The notes below the pieces were generated by a model. The model was not told the DNA's origin. It saw only the letters and a list, made by a program, of their open reading frames with translations, and made no database searches. The translations under genes and the position numbers were made by a program. Below are positions 32,428 to 39,999 of a stretch of DNA of 64,000 bases, piece by piece. The stretch lies in assembly GCA_964471325.1 (NCBI GenBank), contig CAYYFL010000003.1, positions 62,001 to 126,000 of the forward strand. Direction: 5' to 3'. How positions within the stretch are numbered: position 1 is the stretch's first letter; each line of letters begins with the position of its first letter. The DNA is from Velamenicoccus sp964471325. Lineage in GTDB: Bacteria > Omnitrophota > Gorgyraeia > Velamenicoccales > Velamenicoccaceae.

Positions 32428-33585
32428 ATGATTAATAAACAGCGTTTGATACGCTTGATACGGCAATTGCTGGCCGTCAATTCCGAAAATCCCCCCGGCG
32501 ACGAACGGGCTGTTGCCGCTTTTGTGGCCGGCTGGCTGCGTCAGGCAGGCCTCAAGCCCGAGATCCTGACATATGTCCCCCGCCGCGACAATGTGATGGC
32601 AGTCTTGAAGGGGCGGGAGAAAAAATATTCTGTTCTCTTGTCGCCTCATCTGGATACGGTCCCGGCAGGAAGCGGATGGATTCACGGCCCTTTTTCAGGG
32701 GAACTGGAGGCCGGCAGGATTTACGGCCGGGGCGCGACGGATTGCAAGGGAAACCTTGCCGTGGCCATGGAAGTCCTGCGCAGTCTCAGGGAGGACGGCG
32801 TGCCGTTGCGCGGGGATTGGATTTTTCTTGCGACCGCCGATGAAGAAACAGGGTCGGCCAAGGGGCTTGTGCCGTGGCTGGAAAAAAGCCGCGTCAGGCC
32901 GGACTACGCCCTTATCCTGGATGCCGATGCGTTCAATATCGTCACGGCGCAGAAGGGGTTGATCCATTTCAAGGTCGAGGTGCCCGGCCGCAAGGCGCAC
33001 GGCGCTTATCCGCACAGGGGTGCCAATGCCATCGACCGAGCTGTCACGCTGATCGCCGTGCTTAAACAGATGAAGTTTGTCTCAAGGCCGCATGCGCTTC
33101 TGGCGCCTCCGACCGTCAACATCGGGACGATCCGCGGCGGAGACAAGGTGAACATGGTCGCGGACTGGTGTGTCTTTGAGGTGGATCTGCGTTTTCTGCC
33201 GGGGATGGATGCGGCAAAGATCCTGGCCGCGATCAAACTAAGGTTCCGCAGGACCGGCATTCCTTTCAGGCTGGCGGTCAACGACATCCAGCAGCCTTAT
33301 GAGATTTCCTGCCAGCATCCGCTTGTGCGCGGCCTCAAGGCGGCCGCCAAGGAGATCGCCGTTTCCCGTGTTGCGGGCAGCGAAGGGGCAACCGTCATCA
33401 CGTTCTTCAAGCGCAAGAACATCCCGGCAGTGGCCACCGGCTGGGGGACAAGCGGCTCTGCCCATGCGACGGATGAATTCGTCAGGGTCGCCGACCTTGA
33501 ACGCGGCGCGCGCGTCCTGGAGCGTTTCATCAGGATTTTCGACGCCGGCTTTTCTTCGGGCCCAGGCAAGCGATTCTTTTGTTGA
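32428..33585 (+). CDS. M20 family metallopeptidase (ArgE/DapE-like)
   Basis: A 385-residue di-zinc amidohydrolase of the ArgE/DapE/CPG2 group. Metal ligands and catalytic residues are in SPHLDTVP (His), YGRGATDCKGNL (Asp), DEETGSA (Glu-Glu) and a C-terminal SAHATDEF (His). The dimerisation domain lies between residues about 175 and 290. Substrate is uncertain: N-acetyl-ornithine, succinyl-diaminopimelate and peptides are all possible, and no biosynthetic neighbour decides it. Confidence 0.88.
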   Translation: MINKQRLIRLIRQLLAVNSENPPGDERAVAAFVAGWLRQAGLKPEILTYVPRRDNVMAVLKGREKKYSVLLSPHLDTVPAGSGWIHGPFSGELEAGRIYGRGATDCKGNLAVAMEVLRSLREDGVPLRGDWIFLATADEETGSAKGLVPWLEKSRVRPDYALILDADAFNIVTAQKGLIHFKVEVPGRKAHGAYPHRGANAIDRAVTLIAVLKQMKFVSRPHALLAPPTVNIGTIRGGDKVNMVADWCVFEVDLRFLPGMDAAKILAAIKLRFRRTGIPFRLAVNDIQQPYEISCQHPLVRGLKAAAKEIAVSRVAGSEGATVITFFKRKNIPAVATGWGTSGSAHATDEFVRVADLERGARVLERFIRIFDAGFSSGPGKRFFC

Positions 33586-33621
33586 ACTGTTTTTCAAAAA
33601 AGGATAGAATGGGCTACCGTG

Positions 33622-34590
33622 ATGAAATCCATTACTGTTAAGAAACGTATCCGTCTCAAGAATCCGGTCCTGATCGCGGCGTGGCCCGGCATGGGAGATG
33701 TCGCTCTGAAGGCCGCGACCTATCTCAAGGACAAACTGGGGGCCCAGGAGTTTGCGACCCTGGAGTCCTGCGAATATTTCCATCCTTCAGGCGTCTGGAT
33801 CGACAACAATCTGATCGACATCCCCCAGCATCCCGTCGGACGTTTTTATTTCTTTCGTAACCCGGCCGGCGTCTCCGATATCATCATTTTCATCAGTGAT
33901 GCCCAACCGTTCATCGAAAAAGGTTATGAATACGCCTCCGAGATTGTGGATTTCATCGTTTCAATGAAGGTCAAAGCCGTCTACACCTTCGCGGCCATGC
34001 CCTTGCCGATCGAGCACACGCAGATACCGGAGGTGTACGCCGTCGCCACGAAGAAGGAGATCCTCGACCAGTTTGAGAAAGCCAATGTCAAGAGCATGCC
34101 TTCGGGGCAGATCAGCGGCCTGAACGGCCTCATCCTGGGCGTCGCCAAGGAAAGAGGCCTGGACGGCGTCTGTCTTTTGGGTGAGATCCCTCTTTATACC
34201 ATCCAGATCGAAAATCCTCTGGCCTCCAAGATGGTCCTGGAAGTCCTGGCGCGCCATCTGAAGCTTTCCGTGGACTTAGGCGAGCTGCAGAAACACGCCG
34301 ACCAGATCAGCCAGGAGATCGAGCACCTGGTAGAGTATCTTAAAAATCCCCCCGAAGAGGAAAAACCGATCGACCAGAAAGAGATCGATATCATCAAGAA
34401 GGGGTTGGCGGAGTCGGCCAGTCTGCCGGAGTCGGCCGCCAAAAGGATCGACGACCTTTTCAAGATGGCCAAGAAGGACCTCTCTCGCGCCATCGAGCTC
34501 AAAAAAGAGCTGGATAAGTGGAATGTTTATGAGCAGTACGAAGACAGGTTCCTCGACCTCTTCAAAAAGCCCCTTAAAAAGAACAATTAG
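33622..34590 (+). CDS. PAC2 family protein
   Basis: A 322-residue protein of the PAC2 family, homologues of proteasome assembly chaperone 2 found in archaea, actinobacteria and scattered other bacteria. Landmarks are VLIAAWPGMGDVALKAATYL at the start and ISGLNGLILGVAKERGLDGVCLLGE in the middle; the last 100 residues are helical and charged. GTG at 33619 directly precedes the ATG used here. No proteasome genes are visible, so the role is unknown. Confidence 0.85.
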   Translation: MKSITVKKRIRLKNPVLIAAWPGMGDVALKAATYLKDKLGAQEFATLESCEYFHPSGVWIDNNLIDIPQHPVGRFYFFRNPAGVSDIIIFISDAQPFIEKGYEYASEIVDFIVSMKVKAVYTFAAMPLPIEHTQIPEVYAVATKKEILDQFEKANVKSMPSGQISGLNGLILGVAKERGLDGVCLLGEIPLYTIQIENPLASKMVLEVLARHLKLSVDLGELQKHADQISQEIEHLVEYLKNPPEEEKPIDQKEIDIIKKGLAESASLPESAAKRIDDLFKMAKKDLSRAIELKKELDKWNVYEQYEDRFLDLFKKPLKKNN

Positions 34591-34621
34591 CCCCGGGGCT
34601 TTCAAGGATGATCCCGCTGCT

Positions 34622-35245
34622 GTGAAGGTGATCCTTTGCGACCTGGGGAATGTGCTCTTGCATTTTGACCATCGCATTGCCGTGCGGCGCATCCAGCCCT
34701 ACTGCACCAAATCTTTCGAGGAGATCTATCAGCTTTTTTTTGATTCGCCCTTTACCAAGGATTACGAGGAAGGCCGTATCGGCACGGCGGATTTTTTTAA
34801 ACATGTGACCGGCGCGCTGGCGGCCCCGGAGCTGCAGTATGAAGAATTCTGCGCCGCCTGGAGCGATATCTTCTTCGATTCCGGCGAGATGCTGGCGTGG
34901 CTCAAAGAATTGAAGAAGGATTTCCGTCTGCATCTGGTCTCCAACATCAACGAACTGCACTACGCTTTCATCCGCAAGAATTTTTCCGATCACATTGCCG
35001 TCTTCGACGACATCTTTTTGTCTTATGAGATCGGCCACCGCAAGCCCCATCGGGAGATCTACGAGCGGGCGATACGCGCCTCGGGCTTCGATGTGTCGCA
35101 ATGCCTCTATATCGACGACAGGGAAGACCTTGTCGCTGCCGCCAGAGAGATGGGGATCCGTTCGATCGTTTTCAAGAATGTGGCGGCGTGCCGGCAGGAA
35201 CTTCAAGAGATGGGCCTATGGCCTCAGAAGAAAGCGTCGTTTTAA
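34622..35245 (+). CDS. HAD-superfamily hydrolase (subfamily IA)
   Basis: A 207-residue HAD phosphatase-like protein. Motif I is CDLGNVLLHFD, which has Asp then Gly-Asn as in the YihX branch, rather than DxD. Motif II is LVSNINE, and motifs III and IV are GHRKPH and YIDDREDLVAAA. The substrate is unknown; sugar phosphates are common. GTG at 34622 is chosen because it starts just before the first strand; the frame continues upstream into the PAC2 gene. The end overlaps the ABC gene by 28 bases. Confidence 0.85.
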   Translation: MKVILCDLGNVLLHFDHRIAVRRIQPYCTKSFEEIYQLFFDSPFTKDYEEGRIGTADFFKHVTGALAAPELQYEEFCAAWSDIFFDSGEMLAWLKELKKDFRLHLVSNINELHYAFIRKNFSDHIAVFDDIFLSYEIGHRKPHREIYERAIRASGFDVSQCLYIDDREDLVAAAREMGIRSIVFKNVAACRQELQEMGLWPQKKASF

Positions 35246-35979
35246 AAACACGGGGTCTTTTCAAAGAGTATAAGAGCGGCCCGGTTTTCTTTCAGAAAAC
35301 GGTCCGGGCCGTTATCGACCTGAGTCTGGACGTCCGCCGCGGCGAGGTCTTCGGTTTTTTGGGTCCGAACGGCGCCGGCAAGACGACAACCCTCCATATG
35401 CTCGCGGGGATCTCGCGTCCGACGGCCGGCGGCATCGAGATTTTCGGAAAGCCTTTTCGCTGCGGCCAGATTTGGCCTCTGTCCCGCATCGGTTATGTCC
35501 CGGAGAGCACGTATCTGCCGGGGGACATGACGATGACGGAACTCCTGTCTTTTTTTGCACGTCTCTATGGTTTGCCGGGCGCGGCCGTCCGGGAGCGCAT
35601 CGCCTCCATGTTTGAGATGGTAGGTTTTGTCTTGCGGGAACGCGCCACTTTCGTGCGCAGCCTTTCGATGGGGCAGCGGCGTCTCCTGGACCTGGCGCTG
35701 GCCCTTGTTCACGATCCCGACCTGATCTTCTTCGACGAACCCACCGTCTATCTCGATCCTCTGGCTGTCGAGCGTTTCAGGGATATCGTCGGCATGCTTA
35801 AAAAGAAAGGCAAGACCATTTTTCTGTCTTCTCACACCTTACCGTTGATCGAGAGGCTTTCCGACCGCATCGCGGTCATCGCCCGCGGCCGTCTCTTGAG
35901 GGTCGCCTCGGCACAGGATTTTGCGGCAGAAGGCGGTCTGGAGCCGATCTTTTTACAACTGGTCAAGGGGGCATCATGA
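35218..35979 (+). CDS. ABC transporter ATP-binding protein
   Basis: A 253-residue ATPase subunit with GPNGAGKTTT (Walker A), the signature LSMGQRRLLDLALAL, DLIFFDEP (Walker B) and SSHTLPL (switch His). It resembles the CcmA/NatA type of exporters. The ATG at 35218 lies inside the end of the HAD gene, with CAAGAGATGGG before it. The permease follows with an ATGA overlap. No substrate is indicated. Confidence 0.93.
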   Translation: MASEESVVLKTRGLFKEYKSGPVFFQKTVRAVIDLSLDVRRGEVFGFLGPNGAGKTTTLHMLAGISRPTAGGIEIFGKPFRCGQIWPLSRIGYVPESTYLPGDMTMTELLSFFARLYGLPGAAVRERIASMFEMVGFVLRERATFVRSLSMGQRRLLDLALALVHDPDLIFFDEPTVYLDPLAVERFRDIVGMLKKKGKTIFLSSHTLPLIERLSDRIAVIARGRLLRVASAQDFAAEGGLEPIFLQLVKGAS

Positions 35980-36785
35980 GAGGTCCGCTGCTTTTTTTAT
36001 GGCAGGTCCGCCTGATCGCCGGAGATGTCTACCGCGCCGCCGTGCGCGAGAAGATGATGTACGGTTTTCTCCTCCTCTCTTTCCTTTTTATTTTAATGGC
36101 CAATGTCCCCTACATGGTGGCCGACCCGAAAGTTTTTGAAAACCAGCCGGCCTTGACTTCGTCTTTGCAGATCGGCTTCGTCGCCATCCACATCTTTATT
36201 CTTTTGATTGCCGTTTTTGTTTCGCTCAATACGATGCAGAATTACCTGGCTTTTGAAAGGCTCGTCCTGCTTTTGTCGCGCCCTGTGCGGCGGTGGCAGA
36301 TCATGGCCGGCGTTCTTCTCGGCCTCTATCAGATGGTCCTTATCAACTGGTTTCTGATGACCATGGGCATCTGGCTGGTCGTCTTGTCCCATGAAAGGAT
36401 GCTGCTGCCGTTCGTCTGGAGCGGATTATCCGTCGCCGCGCTCCTGGGGGTCCTGTATGTCAGCCTCGTCGTTTTTTTCTATTGCCTCATGCCCAACATG
36501 ATGGCCGGCGTCCTGACCATTTTCGTCGTCATCGCCGGTTTCGGCGCGTCTTCGGCGCGCCTGGTCTTCGCGCGTTTCGGCTGGCCCGTTTTTTTTGAAA
36601 AGGCGGCCCGTCTGGGCCTCAACGCCTTGCCGCAGATCAATACCCTCCTGGGTATTTCCATGAAAGAGCTCCGATTTTTCCATCTCGACATCCCGGCAGG
36701 ATCCTATATCTTTCAATCTTTCCTCTTGATCGCCGCGCTCGGGCTGTTCTCCTGCTCGACATTCGAGCGGCGCAGCCAGTTTTAG
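35976..36785 (+). CDS. ABC transporter permease
   Basis: A 269-residue membrane protein with six hydrophobic segments (the first about residues 26-46), matching the ABC-2 permease layout. The segment AVFVSLNTMQNYLAFERLVLLLSRPVRRWQIMAGVLLG resembles the NatB-type 'RPVRR' loop. It is coupled to the ATPase by an ATGA overlap and together they form an exporter of unknown substrate. The gene ends the long run that starts at 29234. Confidence 0.83.
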   Translation: MRGPLLFLWQVRLIAGDVYRAAVREKMMYGFLLLSFLFILMANVPYMVADPKVFENQPALTSSLQIGFVAIHIFILLIAVFVSLNTMQNYLAFERLVLLLSRPVRRWQIMAGVLLGLYQMVLINWFLMTMGIWLVVLSHERMLLPFVWSGLSVAALLGVLYVSLVVFFYCLMPNMMAGVLTIFVVIAGFGASSARLVFARFGWPVFFEKAARLGLNALPQINTLLGISMKELRFFHLDIPAGSYIFQSFLLIAALGLFSCSTFERRSQF

Positions 36786-36900
36786 GGAAAATTTCCGCGA
36801 ATTGTTTTTCCGGTAAGGATATTTTCCGCGCCGTGAGAAGAAAATTTTTTCCCCGACGGAAAAAATGCCGTAAAAAGCGGTATAAGTGACTCAAAAAATC

Positions 36901-36929
36901 TTGACAATGCCGATTTATTATGATAATTT
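36901..36929 (+). promoter_or_regulatory. Strong sigma70-type promoter of the ATP-grasp/kamA region
   Basis: Perfect TTGACA (36901-36906), 17-base spacer, TAATTT (36924-36929), in an AT-rich stretch unlike its surroundings. The transcript would start near 36936 and carry a leader of about 115 bases. Confidence 0.75.
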
Positions 36930-36956
36930 TTGTTTATAGATAAAATTTTTTAAATC

Positions 36957-37020
36957 AAAGGAGATTCAAATCAAAAAGTTAATGTGTTAAGGGACTCTCG
37001 ACAGCGGGGTCCCTTTTTTT
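36957..37020 (+). terminator. Leader with ribosome binding site, tiny frame and terminator (possible attenuator)
   Basis: AAAGGAG (36957-36963) is followed by a very short frame (ATC at 36970 or ATT at 36964, through ATG-TGT-TAA) whose stop codon touches a terminator hairpin AAGGGACT/GGTCCCTT plus seven Ts (36989-37020). The main gene starts 32 bases after the T-run and has no clear ribosome binding site of its own. This resembles a leader-peptide attenuator, but the short frame has no canonical start. Confidence 0.5.
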
Positions 37021-37052
37021 ATTATTTTGCCCCGTCGTAAAGACGGAAATTC

Positions 37053-38063
37053 ATGGGAAAAACGATAGGTTTTACATATGATCTGAAAAGCGACCATCCT
37101 CCCGTGGCTGGCGTGCCGTCGGACCATTTCGCCGAGTTGGACCACGAAGCCACGATCCAGGAGATCGCGGAGGCCCTGGAATCCGGCGGACACAAGGTTG
37201 TCAGGATCGGCAATGTCGGGAATCTTTTGAGCCGCGCCCGTGAGCTTGAGGGCATCGACATCGTCCTTAATATTTGCGAAGGCCTGGGCAACAGGAACCG
37301 TGAGTCCCAGGTGCCGGTGATTCTTGATATTCTCGGTATCCCTTATGCAGGCTCCGACGGGCTCACGATGGGTTTGACCCTCGATAAGGCGATGGCGAAG
37401 AAGGTTTTTTTGAGCGAAGGCGTCTCGACGCCGAAATTTTTCCTGGCAGACGAGCATTATGATTTCAATAACCTGGATTCGATGCGATTTCCTTTTATCG
37501 TCAAGCCGAACCACGAAGGCTCTTCCAAGGGAGTTTCCGAAGATTCTATCGTTTCCGACAGGACGGCTTTGGAGCGCCAGGTGAGGGGGTTGTCCCGGCT
37601 CTACAGGCAGCCGGCGCTTGTCGAGGAGTTTGTCCGGGGTGGGGAGTTTACGGTTTTGGTGATCGGCAACAAGGAGCCGCGCGGCCTGATGCCCGTGCAG
37701 ATCCAGATCACCGGCCGTCTGCAGCTCGGAGACCTGATTTATACGTCGCGCCGCCTGGAAGGCGACGATGTCGTCTATGTTTGTCCGCCGAAAATAGACG
37801 AGGCCTTGCGCCGCCAGCTTTGCGATATGGCGGTCCGGGCTTATAAGGCTGTCGGCTGCCTTGATTTCGGCCGCGTGGATTTTCGCGTCGACGAATCCGG
37901 CCGGCCCTATGTCCTTGAATTGAACCCGTTGCCGTCGCTGTCGAGCGCCGACGTTTTTCCGCTGATTGCACAGGCGGAAGGCATGACGTACAAGGGGCTG
38001 ATATTGAAGATTATCGATACGGCCCTGGAACGCATAGGGCAGGGGAAGGATAGGCAAAATTAA
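37053..38063 (+). CDS. ATP-grasp ligase of the D-alanine-D-alanine ligase family
   Basis: A 336-residue ATP-grasp enzyme. It has the substrate loop PYAGSDGLTMGLTLDK, the ATP site KPNHEGSSKGVSED, EEFVRGGEFTVLVIG and the metal-binding end GRVDFRVDE...LELNPLPSLSS. The last part differs from classical Ddl, where NxxPGMT is usual, so the substrates may not be two D-alanines. Its neighbour kamA makes beta-lysine in characterised members; a ligase using beta-lysine is possible but unproven. The leader contains an attenuator-like terminator. Confidence 0.78.
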   Translation: MGKTIGFTYDLKSDHPPVAGVPSDHFAELDHEATIQEIAEALESGGHKVVRIGNVGNLLSRARELEGIDIVLNICEGLGNRNRESQVPVILDILGIPYAGSDGLTMGLTLDKAMAKKVFLSEGVSTPKFFLADEHYDFNNLDSMRFPFIVKPNHEGSSKGVSEDSIVSDRTALERQVRGLSRLYRQPALVEEFVRGGEFTVLVIGNKEPRGLMPVQIQITGRLQLGDLIYTSRRLEGDDVVYVCPPKIDEALRRQLCDMAVRAYKAVGCLDFGRVDFRVDESGRPYVLELNPLPSLSSADVFPLIAQAEGMTYKGLILKIIDTALERIGQGKDRQN

Positions 38064-38074
38064 GGAATCGACTT

Positions 38075-38240
38075 GACTCCTCGTGTAAACAGCTAAAAAT
38101 TTCTGGATGCCCGCCGAGTCTCTGACGAGGCTGGGTGCATCCAGAAATTTTTCAGCTACACTCGGAGTTAACCCAGAAAGGGTAGGCCTCCGCATTCCAC
38201 ATAGCGGAGGGCCTAATCCCACCAGAGGCGGGATTAAGGA
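38075..38240 (+). repeat. Modular hairpin leader element 3a
   Basis: It begins at GACTCCTCGTGTAAACAGCT and closes with AGCTACACTCGGAGTTAACC. The inner stem pairs AAAAATTTCTGGATGC with GCATCCAGAAATTTTT. The second part repeats the CCTCCGC...ATAGCGGAGGGCCTAATCCC...GGCGGGATTAAGGA layout of element 1. The AAGGA is followed not by a gene but by element 3b. Confidence 0.75.
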
Positions 38241-38249
38241 ATAAGTGTT

Positions 38250-38393
38250 TACCCCTTGCTCAAACACTCGAAAATTTTTGCCACGAGGGCCTGGCTATCT
38301 TCGCTAGCCGGCCACTCGGCAAAAATTTTCTTCGTGAGCTTCGGGGTTGATTTTGTAGAGAAAATACCTCGGTGTAGGCAAAATCAAGGAGGG
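38250..38393 (+). repeat. Modular hairpin leader element 3b (upstream of kamA)
   Basis: It opens with TACCCCTTGCTCAAACAC and closes with GAGCTTCGGGGTTGATTTTG. The central stem AAAATTTTTGCCACGAGGG.../...CCACTCGGCAAAAATTTT is the one also seen at 16224 and 39829. A second weak stem GATTTTG/CAAAATC ends directly at AAGGAGGG (38386-38393), the ribosome binding site of kamA. Confidence 0.75.
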
Positions 38394-38397
38394 TCAA

Positions 38398-39570
38398 CTG
38401 GCAAGCCAAGCCCAGACATTGGAGCATGCGTCACCGCAGACGCTGGTGCGTCGCGCCTGTATCGGCGATTACCACAAGGTCGCGCTTTGGAAGGACGTCC
38501 CTGAAGAGCAGTGGGAAGATTGGCATTGGCAGATGGATAACCGTATCCACAGCCTTGAAGCGGTTGCCAAGATCCTTATCCTGACGCCGGAAGAAGAGGA
38601 AGGCATCAAAAAGTCCAACGGCCGGCTATCCATGGCCATCACACCCTATTGGACGACTTTGATGGATCCCGATGATCCTGAGTGCCCCATCCGCAGGCAG
38701 GCAGTTCCTTTAAAGCAGGAATTCCAGTTCGGCGCTAACGAATTCGTCGACCCGTGCGCCGAAGATCGCGATTCTCCGGCCAACGGCCTGGTCCACAGGT
38801 ATCCCGACAGAGTCCTGTTATTGAGCACGGAGAAGTGCGCCATGTATTGCCGCCATTGCACGCGCAGGCGCCTCGTGGGCGAAAAGGTGGCGCGCGCCAT
38901 GAACGCCAAGGCGCTCGACGCGGCCGCAGACTACATCCGTTCCAACAAAAAAATCCGCGATGTCCTGATCTCCGGCGGCGATCCCCTGATGCTGGAAGAC
39001 GATGAGCTTGAGGAGATCATCAAAAAGATCAAGAGCATTCCGCATGTGGAATTTGTCCGTCTGGGCACGCGCGTCCCTGTTTCTCTTCCCCAGAGGATCA
39101 CGGAATCCCTCATCGCGATGCTCAAAAAATATGCACCGCTCTGGGTCAGCATCCATTTCAACCATCCGCGGGAGGTCTCGCGGCGCTGCAAAGTAGCCCT
39201 GGACATGCTGGCTGATGCGGGTATCCCCCTGGGCAGCCAGACCGTGCTCCTGAAAGGCATCAACGACAAGCCTTATATCATGAGAAAACTCATGCATGAG
39301 CTTCTGAAGGTGCGCGTGCGGCCGTATTACATTTATCAGTGCGATCCTGTCAAGGGAACGGCGCATTTCCGCACCCCCGTGGCGGTCGGCATCAATATCA
39401 TTGAAAAGCTGCGCGGTTTTACCTCCGGCTATGCCGTCCCGACCTACGTGGTGGATGCTCCGGGCGGCGGCGGCAAGATCCCCGTAGGTCCGAATTACCT
39501 GATCTCGCAGGATAAGGGCAAGCATGTATTGCGTAATTATAAAGGCAAGATTTATACCTACGTAGAATAA
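38398..39570 (+). CDS. kamA: Lysine 2,3-aminomutase family radical SAM enzyme, probable CTG start
   Basis: The 390-residue enzyme carries the radical SAM motif CAMYCRHC (Cys147, 151, 154) and the PLP lysine Lys360 in DAPGGGGK, with YQCDPVKGTAHFRTPV between, all as in lysine 2,3-aminomutases. It interconverts L-lysine and beta-lysine or acts on a related lysine. No ATG or GTG lies between the preceding in-frame stop (38356) and the conserved region. The CTG at 38398 stands 5 bases after AAGGAGG, whereas the first TTG (38419) is 26 bases away, so CTG is the likely start. A strong terminator follows. Confidence 0.9.
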   Translation: MASQAQTLEHASPQTLVRRACIGDYHKVALWKDVPEEQWEDWHWQMDNRIHSLEAVAKILILTPEEEEGIKKSNGRLSMAITPYWTTLMDPDDPECPIRRQAVPLKQEFQFGANEFVDPCAEDRDSPANGLVHRYPDRVLLLSTEKCAMYCRHCTRRRLVGEKVARAMNAKALDAAADYIRSNKKIRDVLISGGDPLMLEDDELEEIIKKIKSIPHVEFVRLGTRVPVSLPQRITESLIAMLKKYAPLWVSIHFNHPREVSRRCKVALDMLADAGIPLGSQTVLLKGINDKPYIMRKLMHELLKVRVRPYYIYQCDPVKGTAHFRTPVAVGINIIEKLRGFTSGYAVPTYVVDAPGGGGKIPVGPNYLISQDKGKHVLRNYKGKIYTYVE

Positions 39571-39591
39571 CGGCAGTTTTCCTGGGACGAT

Positions 39592-39625
39592 AAGCCCCCT
39601 TTTTGATCAAAAAGGGGGCTTTTTT
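39592..39625. terminator. Intrinsic terminator after kamA
   Basis: The 30-base perfect palindrome with arms AAGCCCCCTTTTTGA (39592-39606) and its complement is followed by a run of Ts. The left flank lacks a good A-run beyond the arm itself. It ends the ATP-grasp/kamA transcript. Confidence 0.88.
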
Positions 39626-39675
39626 GGGCCTTCCGGCCATTCGCTTCTCCTTTTGCGGTCTTCACGACGGTTCCA

Positions 39676-39704
39676 TTGACGCATCGAGATTTATCTATTA
39701 TAAT
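39676..39704 (+). promoter_or_regulatory. Near-consensus promoter of the EF-G-like gene
   Basis: TTGACG (39676-39681), 17-base spacer, perfect TATAAT (39699-39704). The predicted transcript has a leader of about 290 bases, the second half of which is modular element 4. I see nothing distinctive in the AT-richer first part (39711-39828). Confidence 0.8.
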
Positions 39705-39828
39705 AAACACCTAACGTTTTTTACGGCAGACAGTTAAATACAGCCCAGGTTTATGGAGCGTTCTGACGTAATACAGTTTGCGCTCATTCATTCCATTCGT
39801 TCGTGTAAATTGTCCGTTCATTGAGTTT

Positions 39829-39992
39829 GACTCCTTGCTTGAACACTTGAAAATTTTTGCCATGAGGGCCTGGCTATCTTCGCTAGCCGGCCACTCGGCA
39901 AAAATTTTCTGCCTGGCAAAACAAAGTTTTGCCGAAGCTCGGAGTTGATTTTGTAAGGAAAACTCACCCACTCGTGGCAAAATCAAGGGGAG
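39829..39992 (+). repeat. Modular hairpin leader element 4 (upstream of the EF-G-like gene)
   Basis: It opens GACTCCTTGCTTGAACAC and closes GAAGCTCGGAGTTGATTTTG. The inner stem is AAAATTTTTGCCATGAGGG paired with CCACTCGGCAAAAATTTT, plus a small TGGCAAAAC/GTTTTGCC hairpin. The final stem GATTTTG/CAAAATC abuts AAGGGGAG, 7 bases before the ATG at 40000. Because a near-consensus promoter lies upstream, this element is transcribed as mRNA leader. Confidence 0.8.
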
Positions 39993-39999
39993 ATAAGAA

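Noticed and set aside
34523..34621. Longer N terminus of the HAD hydrolase starting inside the PAC2 gene
   Set aside because: The extra residues are the shadow of the PAC2 C terminus; the HAD fold begins at the VKVILCDLG strand.
36786..36900. A small gene between the ABC permease and the 36901 promoter
   Set aside because: Only short frames without ribosome binding sites; the stretch is AT-rich with GAAAATTTTC-like short repeats and nothing else.
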